A DNA stretch of 28,180 bases from Welwitschia mirabilis (Eukaryota; Gnetophyta; Gnetopsida; Welwitschiales). The notes below the pieces were generated by a model. It was not told where the DNA came from. It saw only the letters and a program-made list of their open reading frames with translations, and searched no databases. The stretch lies in assembly GCA_051453625.1 (NCBI GenBank), contig JBOZIK010000001.1, forward strand, positions 59,056,178 through 59,084,357, in the 5' to 3' direction. This document shows, piece by piece, positions 1 through 10,254 of this stretch. The translations under genes and the position numbers were made by a program. Within the stretch, counting starts at the first letter, position 1; each line of letters starts with the position of its first letter.

Positions 1-229
1 AAAGGTTTCTTCACAAATGTATCAACTAACTCTAAGATAATATGTGTAGGAACTACTCTTTCTTCCAACCCAAGACATTGACAAATGTGCAAGGGTATAA
101 TATTGACACTAGTTCATATGTCTATCAAGGCTTTCTTAATTCCATAGTTTCCCTCTAAAGTGATACTAATGGTTACTACCCATAGATCTTTAAACTTTGA
201 ACACTTTTTGTTAATCAAGTTGCTAGTGG
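1..229 (-). pseudogene. Athila-like copy A: aspartic protease fragment (Ty3/gypsy PR)
   Basis: Read on the minus strand, this stretch gives a retropepsin-like segment: a Cys-Ser-Lys-Phe-Lys-Asp lead-in, then ALIDI, a stop, then TSVNIIPL and a CLGL-type helix. In Athila-like elements the protease active site reads roughly LCDLGASINLMPL. Here the catalytic Asp is kept (codon 120-122), but the Gly position is a TGA stop (114-116) and the following Ala is Thr. The product would cut the Gag-Pol polyprotein. It lies downstream (minus strand) of gag copy A across an assembly gap and runs off the left edge, so RT and integrase are not seen. It resembles the protease of copy B at 7351-7900 but is better preserved. 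The family is fairly certain and the copy is clearly dead. Confidence 0.8.
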
Positions 230-666
230 NNNNNNNNNNNNNNNNNNNNNNNNNNNNNNNNNNNNNNNNNNNNNNNNNNNNNNNNNNNNNNNNNNNNNNN
301 NNNNNNNNNNNNNNNNNNNNNNNNNNNNNNNNNNNNNNNNNNNNNNNNNNNNNNNNNNNNNNNNNNNNNNNNNNNNNNNNNNNNNNNNNNNNNNNNNNNN
401 NNNNNNNNNNNNNNNNNNNNNNNNNNNNNNNNNNNNNNNNNNNNNNNNNNNNNNNNNNNNNNNNNNNNNNNNNNNNNNNNNNNNNNNNNNNNNNNNNNNN
501 NNNNNNNNNNNNNNNNNNNNNNNNNNNNNNNNNNNNNNNNNNNNNNNNNNNNNNNNNNNNNNNNNNNNNNNNNNNNNNNNNNNNNNNNNNNNNNNNNNNN
601 NNNNNNNNNNNNNNNNNNNNNNNNNNNNNNNNNNNNNNNNNNNNNNNNNNNNNNNNNNNNNNNNNN
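230..666. other. assembly gap (437 N)
   Basis: This is a run of N inside copy A, between the gag C-terminal region and the protease. Open frames crossing it are meaningless. The length is not a round number, so it may be an estimated gap size. Confidence 0.99.
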
Positions 667-2143
667 GTAAAATACATATAAGATTTTCTATGTTAGTGTT
701 TATTTTCTTTTTAGTTTTTTTCAACTTCTCAATGGAGTTCCTAAGAGGATCACTATATTTTTGGGAGTTGGAAGAACTTGGCAAGTTATTTGGATGGTTG
801 GATTGAAAGTTTGAATTGTCAAATGTATTTCTGAAAGGCTAGAAGTTATGATGATATGTTTCAAAATTTCTAGAATTTAGTTGCTCGCTCATCCTATTTT
901 GAAAATTGTGATTTTGAACTTGTCTTTGATTATGGTTTTGCATGTAATTGGAAGGTCTTTGGTTAAAGGTGCAAAATTTCTCATAAATTCTCTCTTTGTA
1001 AGTAAAAAGTAAAGGGTAATTTTTTGTGACATGGTAAGTATCTTCACATAAATTACATGTTAGAACAACAACTTTGCTCTTTTTAATTGCCACTTTAGCA
1101 TCAAAGATCATTTGGGTGTATTTCTCTAAGGTAGAAGTGAAATCCTTAATGACACTAATCGGTTCATTTTCTATTTTGGTTTCATTCTTCTTATGTTTGA
1201 CTTCTTGGAGGTCCTTAATGATTTGACCTATTGTTTAGTTTTCTCTAAAGGATGATTTAGGCCAAGTTTGACTTACTTCCACTAAATCTTCTAACACCTT
1301 TTAATCATCATATAAGGTTTAGTTTAATAGGTATCCTCCATAAAAAAAGTCTATGAGTTTCTTGGTATGATTATTTAATCCACTATAAAAATTGTTAATT
1401 AACTATACCTTTGAAAAGGAATCTATAGGGTTTGAATGTAAAGCAACAAAGAATTGCTCATAAGCGAAGGTATAATCCTTGTTAGGTAATTGTTAAAAGT
1501 TTGTGACTTCTTTCTTACACTTCTAGATAGTGGTTTTACTCATAAATCTCTTTATGAAAGCTTCTTAAACTTTTCTCCAAGATTTAATGCTCTTATGAGG
1601 AATCGTTCTAAGCTAAAGTTTTGATTTATCTCTTAATTTGATGGGAAAGATAACCATATAGGTTCTACCACTTATTCGTTTTTTATCATTTCCGGAAGTA
1701 AGGATAAGTTACTTAATTTTGGTGATGTATTACAAAGGATCTTCATTAGGCTCTCCACTAAAGGTAGGGTAAGCATTCAAGTTTTGAAGTTCTACGTCAT
1801 CACCGAGAGGTAAGTCAAAAGGATTTTGGATTTTATGTTTTTTATTTGCTTTAAGATCTCTTCAGGTAGCATGCGTATTGGGTTGAGAATGAGTAGAAGT
1901 AAGGGTTCTAATGACAGGGGATGGACTTAGAGAGACTAGTTGTTTAAGTTTTTAGTTAGAGGTCAACATGGTAACAAAATCAGACTCTACAGAAAAAGTG
2001 GAAATTGTAGGAATTTCAAAATCTTGCATATCTTCACTATTTTGATCTATTTCTATTTCAAAATTTATCAAACCTTCTTTGATGTTTTTAGCAATCAACA
2101 GTTTCTCTCTCTAGTATTTTTCCCTTTTTTCAATCTTAACCAT
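667..2143 (-). pseudogene. Athila-like copy A: gag (capsid/nucleocapsid), nonsense-only relic
   Basis: One minus-strand frame can be followed from an ATG at 2143 to the gap edge (about 492 codons) with no frameshift. The central part matches the plant retrotransposon gag domain: SGEPNEDPL, then IPHKSIKSWRKV, then AFIKRFMSKTT, then a Phe-x-Gln-Leu-Pro segment and a Tyr-x-Phe-Ala-Tyr-Glu-Gln-Phe segment. A CX2CX4H knuckle follows (1016-1057, CNLC...YH), with the fourth ligand Cys replaced by Tyr. An Asn/Gln-rich tail runs to the gap. The protein would form the virus-like particle. Interruptions are in-frame stops, mostly where related proteins carry Gln, Arg or Trp. Other lines in this interval, including a plus-strand frame at 1940-2158, are antisense shadows. 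The ATG at 2143 was chosen because acidic N-terminal sequence in the same frame continues to it. Confidence 0.85.
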
Positions 2144-2417
2144 TCATACTCTATTTAGACCTATGAAAGTATTGTCTTGTATGTCATCCAAATGATAATC
2201 TAGATGATAAAAACATAGAAACCACAAGAAAAGGGAAAGCCAAAAATGGGACTGTCATCTACTATGACATCTGGATAATAGATAGGATGATGATACTAAT
2301 GCTATAAAAATTTAACTAAAACAAAAAAACTTATAGCAGGTACTATTATACCACTACTACAGTAAACATCTAGAATATTTACTGAAGTAATGACAACTCT
2401 TAAAATCCAAGCAGCCT
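2144..2417 (-). other. copy A untranslated leader between PBS and gag
   Basis: This is non-coding sequence between the primer-binding site and the gag start, as expected for a Ty3/gypsy leader. It contains one copy of the recurring 28-bp quasi-palindromic motif at 2266-2293 on the plus strand (core ACATCTGGATAATAG). No other structure was recognised. Confidence 0.6.
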
Positions 2418-2435
2418 TCCCCAGTAATGGCGCTA
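2418..2435 (-). promoter_or_regulatory. primer-binding site, tRNA-Asp type (copy A)
   Basis: On the minus strand this reads TAGCGCCATTACTGGGGA. The known Athila-type PBS complementary to the 3' end of tRNA-Asp is TGGCGCCGTTGCCGGGGA. Fourteen of 18 positions match and all four differences are transitions (G to A or C to T), as expected from deamination decay. It lies three bases inside the proposed LTR end, the correct position for priming minus-strand DNA synthesis, and fixes both orientation and LTR boundary. Confidence 0.8.
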
Positions 2436-2438
2436 AGA

Positions 2439-3534
2439 TGTTATGGTGCATATTTATGTAACGTTTATGTCTTGACATAAATCCTGTTAATCACAAATAA
2501 CATGCACAAACATAACACACTAATATAGATGTGAGTGACTCAAATGTTATAATCTATTGAAGGCCAAAGTATAGAAATAAAAGAGTTGCTTACAAGATAA
2601 AAATATGATAATTCTAACCTAAAGAAATAATTTGCAATTCATAAAAATGAAATAAAAGATACTTTTGTAAGTCTAATCTAGGAAAGGAAATAGTGATGGA
2701 CCTAAACTAATCAAGCACAACTTTGACAAAGGTTACCCTCATAATCTATATCATAAAAGAATCTTATCACTGAATCTCAAATAACATAAACTATAAGCGA
2801 GAAGATCATTCATACATTGAACACAAAAAAAATCTTTCATATTAAAATATGCATATTGCATCCATATTATAAAGTAGATGTTCCTTAAAAGAGGAAAGGC
2901 TACCCAACACCAAGGAAACGTCTCTCTGAAATTATAGAATGATTCTCTGACCCTTCAATCTCCTATCATAAGTATGTTGGGTACCTTCAAAGATGATTAT
3001 GAATCAAGGGGGATACCCTTATTTATAAACTCAAAACAAGAGAGAAAACTTATAAAAAAGCATAGGAAAAACACTAACTGACATGCAAAGAAAAGTTACA
3101 ATTAAGTGATGACAACTTAAGTGAAAATTTAGTGCAAGTTTTAGAAAACAGTGTCATCTGTCTGGTCATCCAGATGATATAGGAGATGATGCTGACTGAT
3201 AGTTAGATCCTTATCTACTCCTAGTTTAACTACCTGTGAAACCTTTCATAAACTAGTTACACAGTCGTCCATACTAACATCTGAATAATGAGGTGGATGA
3301 TGGTTTTTAGTGGATCTTTAATTAGTCCAATCTCTTTGTTGTTTACAGAAATTATCATCCAAAAATATTGTTTATTCATATCTGTATAGAATACTTGTAA
3401 TTTATTTGGAAATCATGTATTTCCATCCTTTTCATCCTGGTTCTCTGCTATCATTGGCACTAAGCATTTATCTGCCAATTTACTTATAAAACAACTTAGA
3501 ATATTCTATCAAATACATGTAAGTTGGTGGTGCA
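2439..3534 (-). repeat. LTR of copy A (5' LTR, 1096 bp)
   Basis: The boundaries were set by the TG...CA rule, the adjacent PBS, and alignment by eye with the LTRs at 10276-11946 and 27224-28180. On the minus strand it starts TGCACCACC and ends CACCATAACA. Shared landmarks with the other two copies are the U3 segment with the 28-bp motif (3151-3178), a TATA box (3021-3030), and a downstream block containing TTTCCTTGGTGTTGGG (TTTCCTTAGTGTTAGG in the right-hand copy). Just outside the upper end, sequence switches directly to an RNase H coding fragment, so the element seems to have inserted there. The second LTR of this copy lies outside the window. Confidence 0.82.
3021..3030 (-). promoter_or_regulatory. 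TATA box of LTR A
   Basis: On the minus strand this reads GTTTATAAAT, followed by an AAGGGTA stretch. It sits at the same relative place as CTATAAATAC in the right-hand LTR and TTATAATA in LTR B. It would set the RNA polymerase II start of the element transcript. The other LTR features around it are decayed. Confidence 0.6.
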
Positions 3535-4194
3535 ATATTGATATAAACATTTATTTGAAAGTCTAAAATATAGTGTTTAAGATTATCAAGGTCAAATATT
3601 ATGGCTAACATTTCTTTCTTAGTAGTAGTATAATTTATTTAAACTTTAGAAAAAGTTTTTCTAAGGTAAGATATAACTTTAAAATCTTTTTTCATAATTT
3701 TGTTCAAGAACCCCATCCATGAAAATATTACTAGCATCACATACAAATTCAAAATCTTTATTTCAATTGAGTCTCATTACTAGATGTGTAGAAGAGATTT
3801 TATTTTTAAGAGTTTCAAAAAAAGTTGATAACATTTATTTCAATCAAACATAGCTTTGTTTTCAAGTAATGAGTAAAAAATTTTACAAATTTTAGTATAA
3901 TCTTAAAGAAAACAATGATAAAAATCATAATTACGAGGAAAAGATTAAACTTATTTTACATTTATTAAAGGGGTTAGGTTTTAATGATACTTATGTTTTT
4001 AGGTTCTATCCTAATTTTTTTTACTATAAGTGTGATGATCTAAGGTAATTACATTATTAATACAAATTAAATGATTCTCCTAAATCAAATGTAGGCCACT
4101 CTCAATGCATTTATTAAGGACTTTCTCTAATCATTCTAAGATCTATTCAAAGTTTTCACCAAAGATTGAGAAGTCATCCATAAAACTTTTAATT
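3535..4194 (-). pseudogene. Athila-like copy G: RT/RNase H fragment
   Basis: The minus strand gives a reverse transcriptase active site, SFMDDFSIFGENFE (FMDD codons 4173-4184), then a Leu-Glu-Lys-Val-Leu-Asn-Lys-Cys helix. Further on is the RNase H start with a Thr-Lys-Lys-Glu-Met-Leu-Ala-Ile-Ile segment, ending at VYIN. It aligns by eye with 5690-6350 of copy B, so it is a third copy of the family. The RT catalytic pair is intact here, unlike in copies B and C, but there are several stops and frame changes. One end is an assembly gap. The other is cut at the RNase H Asp motif by LTR A. No other part of this copy can be assigned. Confidence 0.8.
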
Positions 4195-4294
4195 NNNNNN
4201 NNNNNNNNNNNNNNNNNNNNNNNNNNNNNNNNNNNNNNNNNNNNNNNNNNNNNNNNNNNNNNNNNNNNNNNNNNNNNNNNNNNNNNNNNNNNNN
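4195..4294. other. assembly gap (100 N, size unknown)
   Basis: This is exactly 100 N, the usual placeholder for a gap of unknown length. It separates the integrase tail of copy B from the RT fragment G, so the expected 3' part of copy B, including any env-like region and its 3' LTR, cannot be judged. Confidence 0.99.
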
Positions 4295-5457
4295 AGTATT
4301 ATATAAAAGCATAAGGTGACCAGGTTCAAACTTTTTATGAAGTAACTTTCTATATGTTTGTACTTAGCTTAGACTTTGTGAATGAGTTAACGATGTATAG
4401 CACAAGTACATTTTTAATTTAACTAATTAAGTTGGGCTAATTTATTTTTAAAATTTTTTTAAATATCTATAAGATCAAGTTGATAAGAAGAATGATAAGA
4501 GTTATAACACATATAAACTAGTAAAACACAAACTTTTCCATACACAAGTTTATAAGGTGAAAAACGAAGAGAATTATGCCAAGTAATACAATAAGTCCAA
4601 AGAACATTATTAAGCTTATAAGATTAAGATTTTTTATTAATAAAGACAAGTTTTTAAAGCATTTTATTTATTTTCCTATTTGCATTTTATCCTTGATCAT
4701 TGGTTTGTGGATGATAATTACAAGCTACTCTATGTTTAATTCTAATAGATAAAAGAAGTTTTCTAAAACTTTAATTAATAAAATTAGTTCTTTGATCACT
4801 AATGATAATTCTAGGAATACCAAAACATTTATAAATATGAGTTTTAATAAAAATACAAGTGGTTTCAAAATCATTCGTAAAAGTAGAAATAGCTTTAACC
4901 CATTTAGTAACATAATAAACAACCACTAAAATGTAATTCTTATTAGTAGAAGATAGCCTAATAGGGCCTATAAAACCAATTCCCCAATAATCAAAAGGTT
5001 TACATTTAAAAATATGTTTATGAGGCATATTATAAGAATGAATAAGTCTACCATAACATTAAAAAAACATCACACCTTATAACAAAATCAAAAGAGTCCT
5101 AAAAAAGACTAGGCCAATAAAAAATAAAGTGAAAAATGTTCATTAATATTTTTTGTCCACTAAAATAACCTCTTCAAATACCACTATGGCAAAGATGAAG
5201 AATGTTTGGTTTTACCATTTAGGCATACATTTTCTCATGATTTGATCTTTGCACTTATAATAAAGATGTGGTTCCATCCATTTATAATCACTTATTCTAT
5301 GGAAAAAAGATTTTCTTTAATTATGAGTTTAATGTTATGGTGTTTTCATGGTAATAAGATAATTAATAATATTAGCATACTAAAAAGATTTTCTTTAATT
5401 ATGAGTTTAATGTTATGGTTTTTTCATGGTAATAAGATAACTAATAATATTAGCATA
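4295..5457 (-). pseudogene. Athila-like copy B: integrase relic
   Basis: On the minus strand the N-terminal zinc-binding region reads CHSG...RGYFSGQK...RCDVFF, so one His is Tyr and one Cys is Phe. The core follows with FDYWGIGFIGP, where the catalytic Asp of GIDFMGP is Gly. Next come WVKAISTFTNDFETT and IIISDQRTNF (second Asp kept), and, after a frameshift, YHPQTNDQ, where the catalytic Glu position is a TAA stop. The tail LVYGK and a degraded KFKPGD-like end run into the gap. The enzyme would insert the cDNA into chromosomes. It lies directly downstream of RNase H, the normal Ty3/gypsy order. A 78-bp tandem duplication affects its N-terminus (5304-5459). Confidence 0.85.
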
Positions 5458-5459
5458 CT
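5304..5459. repeat. 78-bp tandem duplication within integrase N-terminus
   Basis: Two adjacent 78-bp copies, 5304-5381 and 5382-5459, differ at only two positions (a G/T and a T/C). The length is a multiple of three (26 codons). It covers the segment just upstream of the integrase zinc-binding region, where Athila-like proteins carry a Trp-Tyr-Ala-Asp-Ile-Val-type motif. The two units are far more alike than this element is to its relatives, so the duplication arose after the element died. Confidence 0.9.
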
Positions 5460-5900
5460 AAGTAGGATGATGAGTAGACGATATAGCAAAAATTTGTTCA
5501 TTTGGAAAAGAATCATTAATTATAATATCATCAAGAGAATAAGAAAGACATGATAAATGATCTACTACACTATTATGCCTCCCTGCTCTATCAATGGTGG
5601 TCAAATTAAATTCTTGCATGAGAAAGATCCATATAATGGGTCTCGCACTAAAATATTTCTTGATCATAAGGTATCTAATTTTTACATGGTTGATATAAAC
5701 ATTCATATAAAAGCCTAAAAGATAGTGTCTAAGCATATTGAGATAAAATATTATTGCTAATATTTCATTTTGAGTAATAGTGTAATTTATTTGAGATTTA
5801 GACAAAGATTTACTAAGATAAGATATAACCTTAAAATCATTTTCATATTTTTATCCAAGCACTCCATCCATGATAATGTTACTAACATCACACATTAATC
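5458..5900 (-). pseudogene. Athila-like copy B: RNase H relic
   Basis: The open stretch 5458-5805 contains the RNase H signature order: INYTITQNEILAIIF (NYTTTEKELLAV-like), RHYLLGF, NVYINHVKIRYLM, RPIIWIFLMQEFNL, and NSVVDHLSCLSYS (NVVADHLSRL-like). The catalytic Asp of the YTDH motif is Asn, while the Glu and the last Asp are kept. The domain would degrade the RNA strand of the RNA/DNA hybrid during reverse transcription. The family is secure because the motifs occur in order and the domain sits between RT and integrase. The single-Asp loss means no activity even if expressed. Confidence 0.87.
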
Positions 5901-6800
5901 CAAAATCTTTATTCCAACTAGGTTCTATTATGTTAGGTGTGGAAGAGATTTTATCTTTAAGTGTATCAAAATCAAGTTAACAAGATTTATTCTAATCAGG
6001 TTTAGCTTCTTTATCAAGTAACGATTGAAAGGATTTATAAATTTTAGCATAATTTTGAATAAAAAGACGATAAAAACCAAAATAACTAAGGAAAGATCAA
6101 ACTTATTTTACATTTATTAGAGGAATCAAGTTTTTTTTATGATTATTGCTTTTTTAAGGTCCATCTTAATTTATTTATTAAAATGTGGTGATCTAATACA
6201 ATTCCATTATTAACTAAAAATAAACTATTTTTCTAACTCAAATGTAAACCACTATCAATACATCTATTAAGGACTTTCTCTAAGCTTTCTAAGATTTATT
6301 TAAGGTTTTCATCATAGATTAAGAATTCATCCATAAAAATTTTAATTGAATCCTCTAAAATATCAAAAAATATACCTACCATTGCATGTTAAAAAGTATT
6401 AGAAGCATTAAAAAGTCTAAAATACATGCATTTAAAATAAAATGCTCCAACTAAAAGTTATTTTTTCTTAATCCTTATTAGCTATACAAACTTGATTATG
6501 ATCACTATACCCCTCAAGAAAGTAATAAAATGCATTTCCTTTGATTATATCAAGAATTTGGTCTAAAAAATGTAAATGAAAATGGTATTTTTTTGTTACT
6601 TTATTCTGATTTCTAAAATCAATATACATTCTCTATTTCCCATCTTTTTTAGATGCTACTATCAAAAGGATAATCCACTCACTATCAAATATGGAATAAA
6701 TAATTCTAGTATACATTAATTTAATGATTTCATCTTTTATAAGTTATTTAATGACTATATTTAGTCTTCTTTAGGGTTGCCTAACTAGGTTTTCATTATC
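5901..6800 (-). pseudogene. Athila-like copy B: reverse transcriptase relic
   Basis: The minus strand shows the RT blocks in order: LVRQP with an Arg-Arg-Leu-Asn segment, KDEIIKLMYTRIIY, DSEWIILLIVASKKDGK, MYIDFRNQNKVT (IDYRKLN-like), YHFHLHFLDQILD, NAFYYFLEGYS (LDGYSGYNQ-like), ANKD, then DILEDSIKIFMDEF and LEKVLNRC. The catalytic FMDD motif is FMDE (6326-6337). Several stops and at least one frame change are present. It would copy element RNA into DNA. Upstream is the protease with a spacer and downstream is RNase H, matching Ty3/gypsy order. Confidence 0.85.
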
Positions 6801-7350
6801 TTCAATGGAGATTTTATGTTAAATAATGGAAGTAGGAATGGCTGCTAAATCTTTGTGAGTCTAAGAAAATGCATTAACCTTAAAATTTAAAAGTGAGATT
6901 AAATTTAATTCTTATTAAAGAAGAAATATTTTCATTTATTATCAAAATCTTATTTAGATCATTAAATAGAAATATATATTTTATAGCACTAGATGAAGGT
7001 TTTAGATCTAAGTTAAAATTTTTAGTATTTGTCATTTTTTCTCAGAGTTAACTGTCACATCTTACTATCATCTACATGATAGAGGTGGATGACCTCCCTC
7101 AAAATATGAAATCTTAGTTATTTTTATATTTTGGACTTCTTCCTAGATATAAGTTCTATTTCTTAATTCTCTTGATTAACATAGTTAGATCCTAAGTATT
7201 CATAGTTGAGTTTACCATAATCGAAGACTTTTAAATTTTCTACTTCAGATGGATTATTATGCAATAGAGGCTTATATAGAATTAATCATCTTTATTTAAG
7301 TGAATGATGTTGTAAACATAATGTTGATTTAATTTATTCCTCTACATTCC
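6801..7350 (-). other. spacer between protease and RT of copy B
   Basis: No clear domain was recognised. Athila-like elements normally have a poorly conserved linker here. The notable content is a plus-strand copy of the recurring 28-bp quasi-palindromic motif at 7067-7094 (core ATCATCTACATGATAG), otherwise found in the LTRs and leaders of this family. Confidence 0.5.
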
Positions 7351-7900
7351 AATCACTACCCATGTCTTTTTCAATGGCATCGAAAACTCTAATGGTAAAC
7401 TTCTTATTTCCTAAGTAACACTCCATCATTTCAGTTCATCTATCAATAATACAATGGAAGGTTAAACAAAATTATCTACCTAGAAGTAGTGGATAATGTT
7501 GATTATGATTAACTTCAATCACAACCACATCTATTGTATAGAATGCTCCTTTAAGTTAAATCACCAAACATTTTATTACTCCTAAAGCTTTCTTTATTAA
7601 ATTATTAGTTAGTTCTAAGATAATACATGTAGAATCAATTCTACTTTCCAAATAAAGTATTTTACAAATGTGTAAAGAAAAATATTAATACTTGCTTTTA
7701 TATTAATTAAGGATTTATAATTTTTTAAATTTTCTTCTAAAGTGATATTGATTATTAGTGCCCTAGGATCCTTAACTTTTGGACATTTTTGCAAAACTAA
7801 GTTGGTTATAAATTGAGCTAAGAAGACTCTACTAGGTATAGTTTTTTTTTGTTTCCTTTTAATTAGATCTTTCCTCAACTTCAAATATTTAGGACATTCT
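7351..7900 (-). pseudogene. Athila-like copy B: aspartic protease relic
   Basis: The minus strand from 7884 gives a lead-in CPKVKDPRALIINITLEE and then LINIKASINIF where Athila-like proteases have LCDLGASINLM. The catalytic Asp is Asn (codon 7702-7704) and the active-site Gly is Lys. Past 7615 the frame breaks, but a LLLGR segment (ILGRPFL-like flap-end motif) and an Ile-Asp segment follow. The same frame continues from the gag linker at 7939-8271, so gag and protease were fused as one polyprotein. It aligns with the copy A protease at 1-229. Confidence 0.82.
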
Positions 7901-9845
7901 CAAAAGAATTTCCAAAAACATAAATTTATGCTTACTTTTTACATTAAGGCTTTTAAATTATCATTAAAGATAGGATTTGTATTTAATTCATCAAGCCAAA
8001 GGATAGTAGGCTTCTTTTCTTTATATTGTAAAAATCTTTTCTTGTTAATATTATCATTTAAAGGATAAGGGGAGTCATGATTTTTTGAAATTTCTATATC
8101 CTCTTCTTTTTTATCATCTTTCTTATCATTTTTGGAAGTTGAAGCCTCATGGGTAGGAGGTGCTATATCATTTTCACTTTTTGCTACAACCTTGCAATCT
8201 TTACTTACTTCATTAGGGTTTGGAAAAGGTTGTATTGCAAGTGATTCTTGTGATCTTTGATTTTCTAACATAGTTTTTTGAAGAAGATTTACTAAATTTT
8301 CAATGTTTGAATTTTCTTTTACTTGAGATTTTCTTAGCTCATCAATGGAATTTTTAGGTGGATTATTTTGATTTTATGAACTTGAAGTACTTATTTGAAA
8401 ATTTAATCTACTTTGTTGGAATTTTGAGTTATCATATTATAAATTAGTATTCTAAAATCTATTTTTAAATGGTTGAAAATTTGGATGATTTATTTAAAAT
8501 TTCTTCAATTTATTCTTAAAAGATTAAAAGTTTGATTATCCATTCATTCTACATTGAAATTGATTTTGGTTTTGGTTTTGATTTTTAAAGTTTTAAGACT
8601 TTTGGTTGAATGAACATATGAATTCACAAATTTTCTCTTTATAATTTGGTATTTAAGGACATTAATTAGTTACATGATAGTCGTCTTCACATAAATCACA
8701 AGTTAAAACCACATTCCTTTTAATTCCACTTTTGCATCTAATATCATTTGAGTATATTTCTCTAAAGTTGTTATGAAATCATTTATTATACTAATTATTT
8801 CTTTTTATTTTTGCACTTTATCCTTTTCTTGTTTAACTTCTTTAAGATCCTTTATGATTTGGCCTATAGTACAATTTTCTTTAAATGTTGGTTGAGGCCA
8901 TGTTTAACTTACTTTAACTAATTATTCTAACAACTTCCATACATTTTATAATGTGAGATTCATTAGGTTGCCATCACATAAAAAATCTACAAGTTGTTTA
9001 GTATGGCTATTTAATCCACTATAGAATTAATCTATTAGTGCTTCTTAAGTAAATGCAATAATAGGATTAAAATAAATTACAATGAAAAATCATTCATAAG
9101 CAGTGGCATAATCTACATTAGGTGGTTGTTGGAAATTTGTTACCTCTTTCTTTCTTTTCCTCATTGTAGTTTCACTCATAAAATTTTTTATAAAGGCTTT
9201 TTAAACTTGATTTCATATTTATTATCTTTTATGAGGAATAGTTCTTAGCCATAAATTTACCTTTTCTTTTAGTATGATAGGAAATATTACCATGTAAGTA
9301 TGGTCATTAATTTATTTTTTAACATTTCCTAAAATAAGCATTAATTTTTTTATGTCAACTATAATTTAAAGTGGATCTTCATTATGTTCTCTAGTAAAAA
9401 TAGGATATGGACTTAAATTTCTTAACTTGATGTTACCACTAAGAGATATGCCAAAATAATTTTGGATTTCATGCTTTTTATTTGCTCTTACTTATCTAAT
9501 AGTGACATTGAAATTTGAATTTATGGGGCTAGTAGTGATTCCTATAATGATAGGGGGATTAGGCAAAGACACTTATTTCTAATTTTGCATAGAATTTGAC
9601 ATTGGAAGGAAACTATTTGCTATTAAACTTTATCTTGTAAAATTTGCTTTTGAAAAATTAAATTCTAAAATAGTAATTGCAAAAAAGTTTATTTTTTAAT
9701 TCTTATAATGTTTTACATACTGGGGATGTGCATACCGTTTAGTTCATACTCGATCAAATATTCTTTGATGTTTTCTTCAATCAATAACTGCTATCTCTAA
9801 TACTCATATCTTTACCTAAGTTTATCATATCCCTGCATGCTTAAT
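7901..9845 (-). pseudogene. Athila-like copy B: gag relic with intact knuckle ligands
   Basis: The minus strand aligns with gag of copy A throughout: an N-terminal ENIKEYLIEYEL-type segment near 9775, a Tyr-Met-Val-Ile-Phe-Pro block, RTIPHK, FQQPPNVDYATAYE, and the knuckle CDLCEDDYHVTN-stop-C (8659-8700). All four CX2CX4HX4C ligands survive, with a TAA stop between them. A Lys/Asp/Glu-rich linker (7939-8271) follows, containing SKNDKKDDKKEEDIEIS, and leads to protease in the same frame. At least one net frameshift lies between about 8300 and 9778. It would form the particle core and bind element RNA. The start near 9845 is inferred by alignment only. Confidence 0.8.
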
Positions 9846-10254
9846 AATGGTTTTGCAAGTATCATCTTAGTGTTCGTCTTGACAATGTACCTAGATGAAA
9901 ATAAATACAAAAAAACCAAAACTAAAAAATACAGAAAAGCAAAGTTATAAAATAACATAAAAAGAAAAATTAAAAATCATTCTTTGAGTTATATAGATGA
10001 TATAGGAAATGATAGGAAAGTTTTAGTTCTTATGAAAAAGAAAAATCTTAGTTTTATAGACCATCATCCATTACATATTATCTAGACAACAATGGAAATG
10101 ATAAGGAATTATTTTCAAAATTAAAATTGAAAAAATGTAAAAAGAAAACCCTATGATTCTACTATAAATATATAGCACTACTATATACAAATACCTAAAT
10201 AAAAATCCAAACTACTTATTTGAGTAATGACAATCCTTGAACTCCTAATAGCCT
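9846..10254 (-). other. copy B leader between PBS and gag
   Basis: This is non-coding sequence, A-rich on the plus strand, in the position of the copy A leader. It carries a decayed copy of the 28-bp motif at 10077-10104 on the plus strand (core ATTATCTAGACAAC). Nothing else was recognised. Confidence 0.5.

Noticed and set aside
114-784. Three overlapping open frames spanning the first N run
   Set aside because: Most of each is N. Only the real ends (protease at 1-229 and gag tail at 667-784, minus strand) carry signal, and these are annotated separately.
1940-2158. Plus-strand 72-aa open frame
   Set aside because: It is antisense to the gag N-terminus of copy A, and its Phe-rich product has no motif.
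4725-4922. Minus-strand 65-aa frame overlapping the integrase core
   Set aside because: It is mostly an out-of-frame shadow. Only its last part continues the integrase after a frameshift, which is included in the integrase entry.
5206-5553. Plus-strand 115-aa open frame with an internal repeat
   Set aside because: It is antisense to integrase B. Its internal repeat is just the 78-bp duplication read on the other strand.
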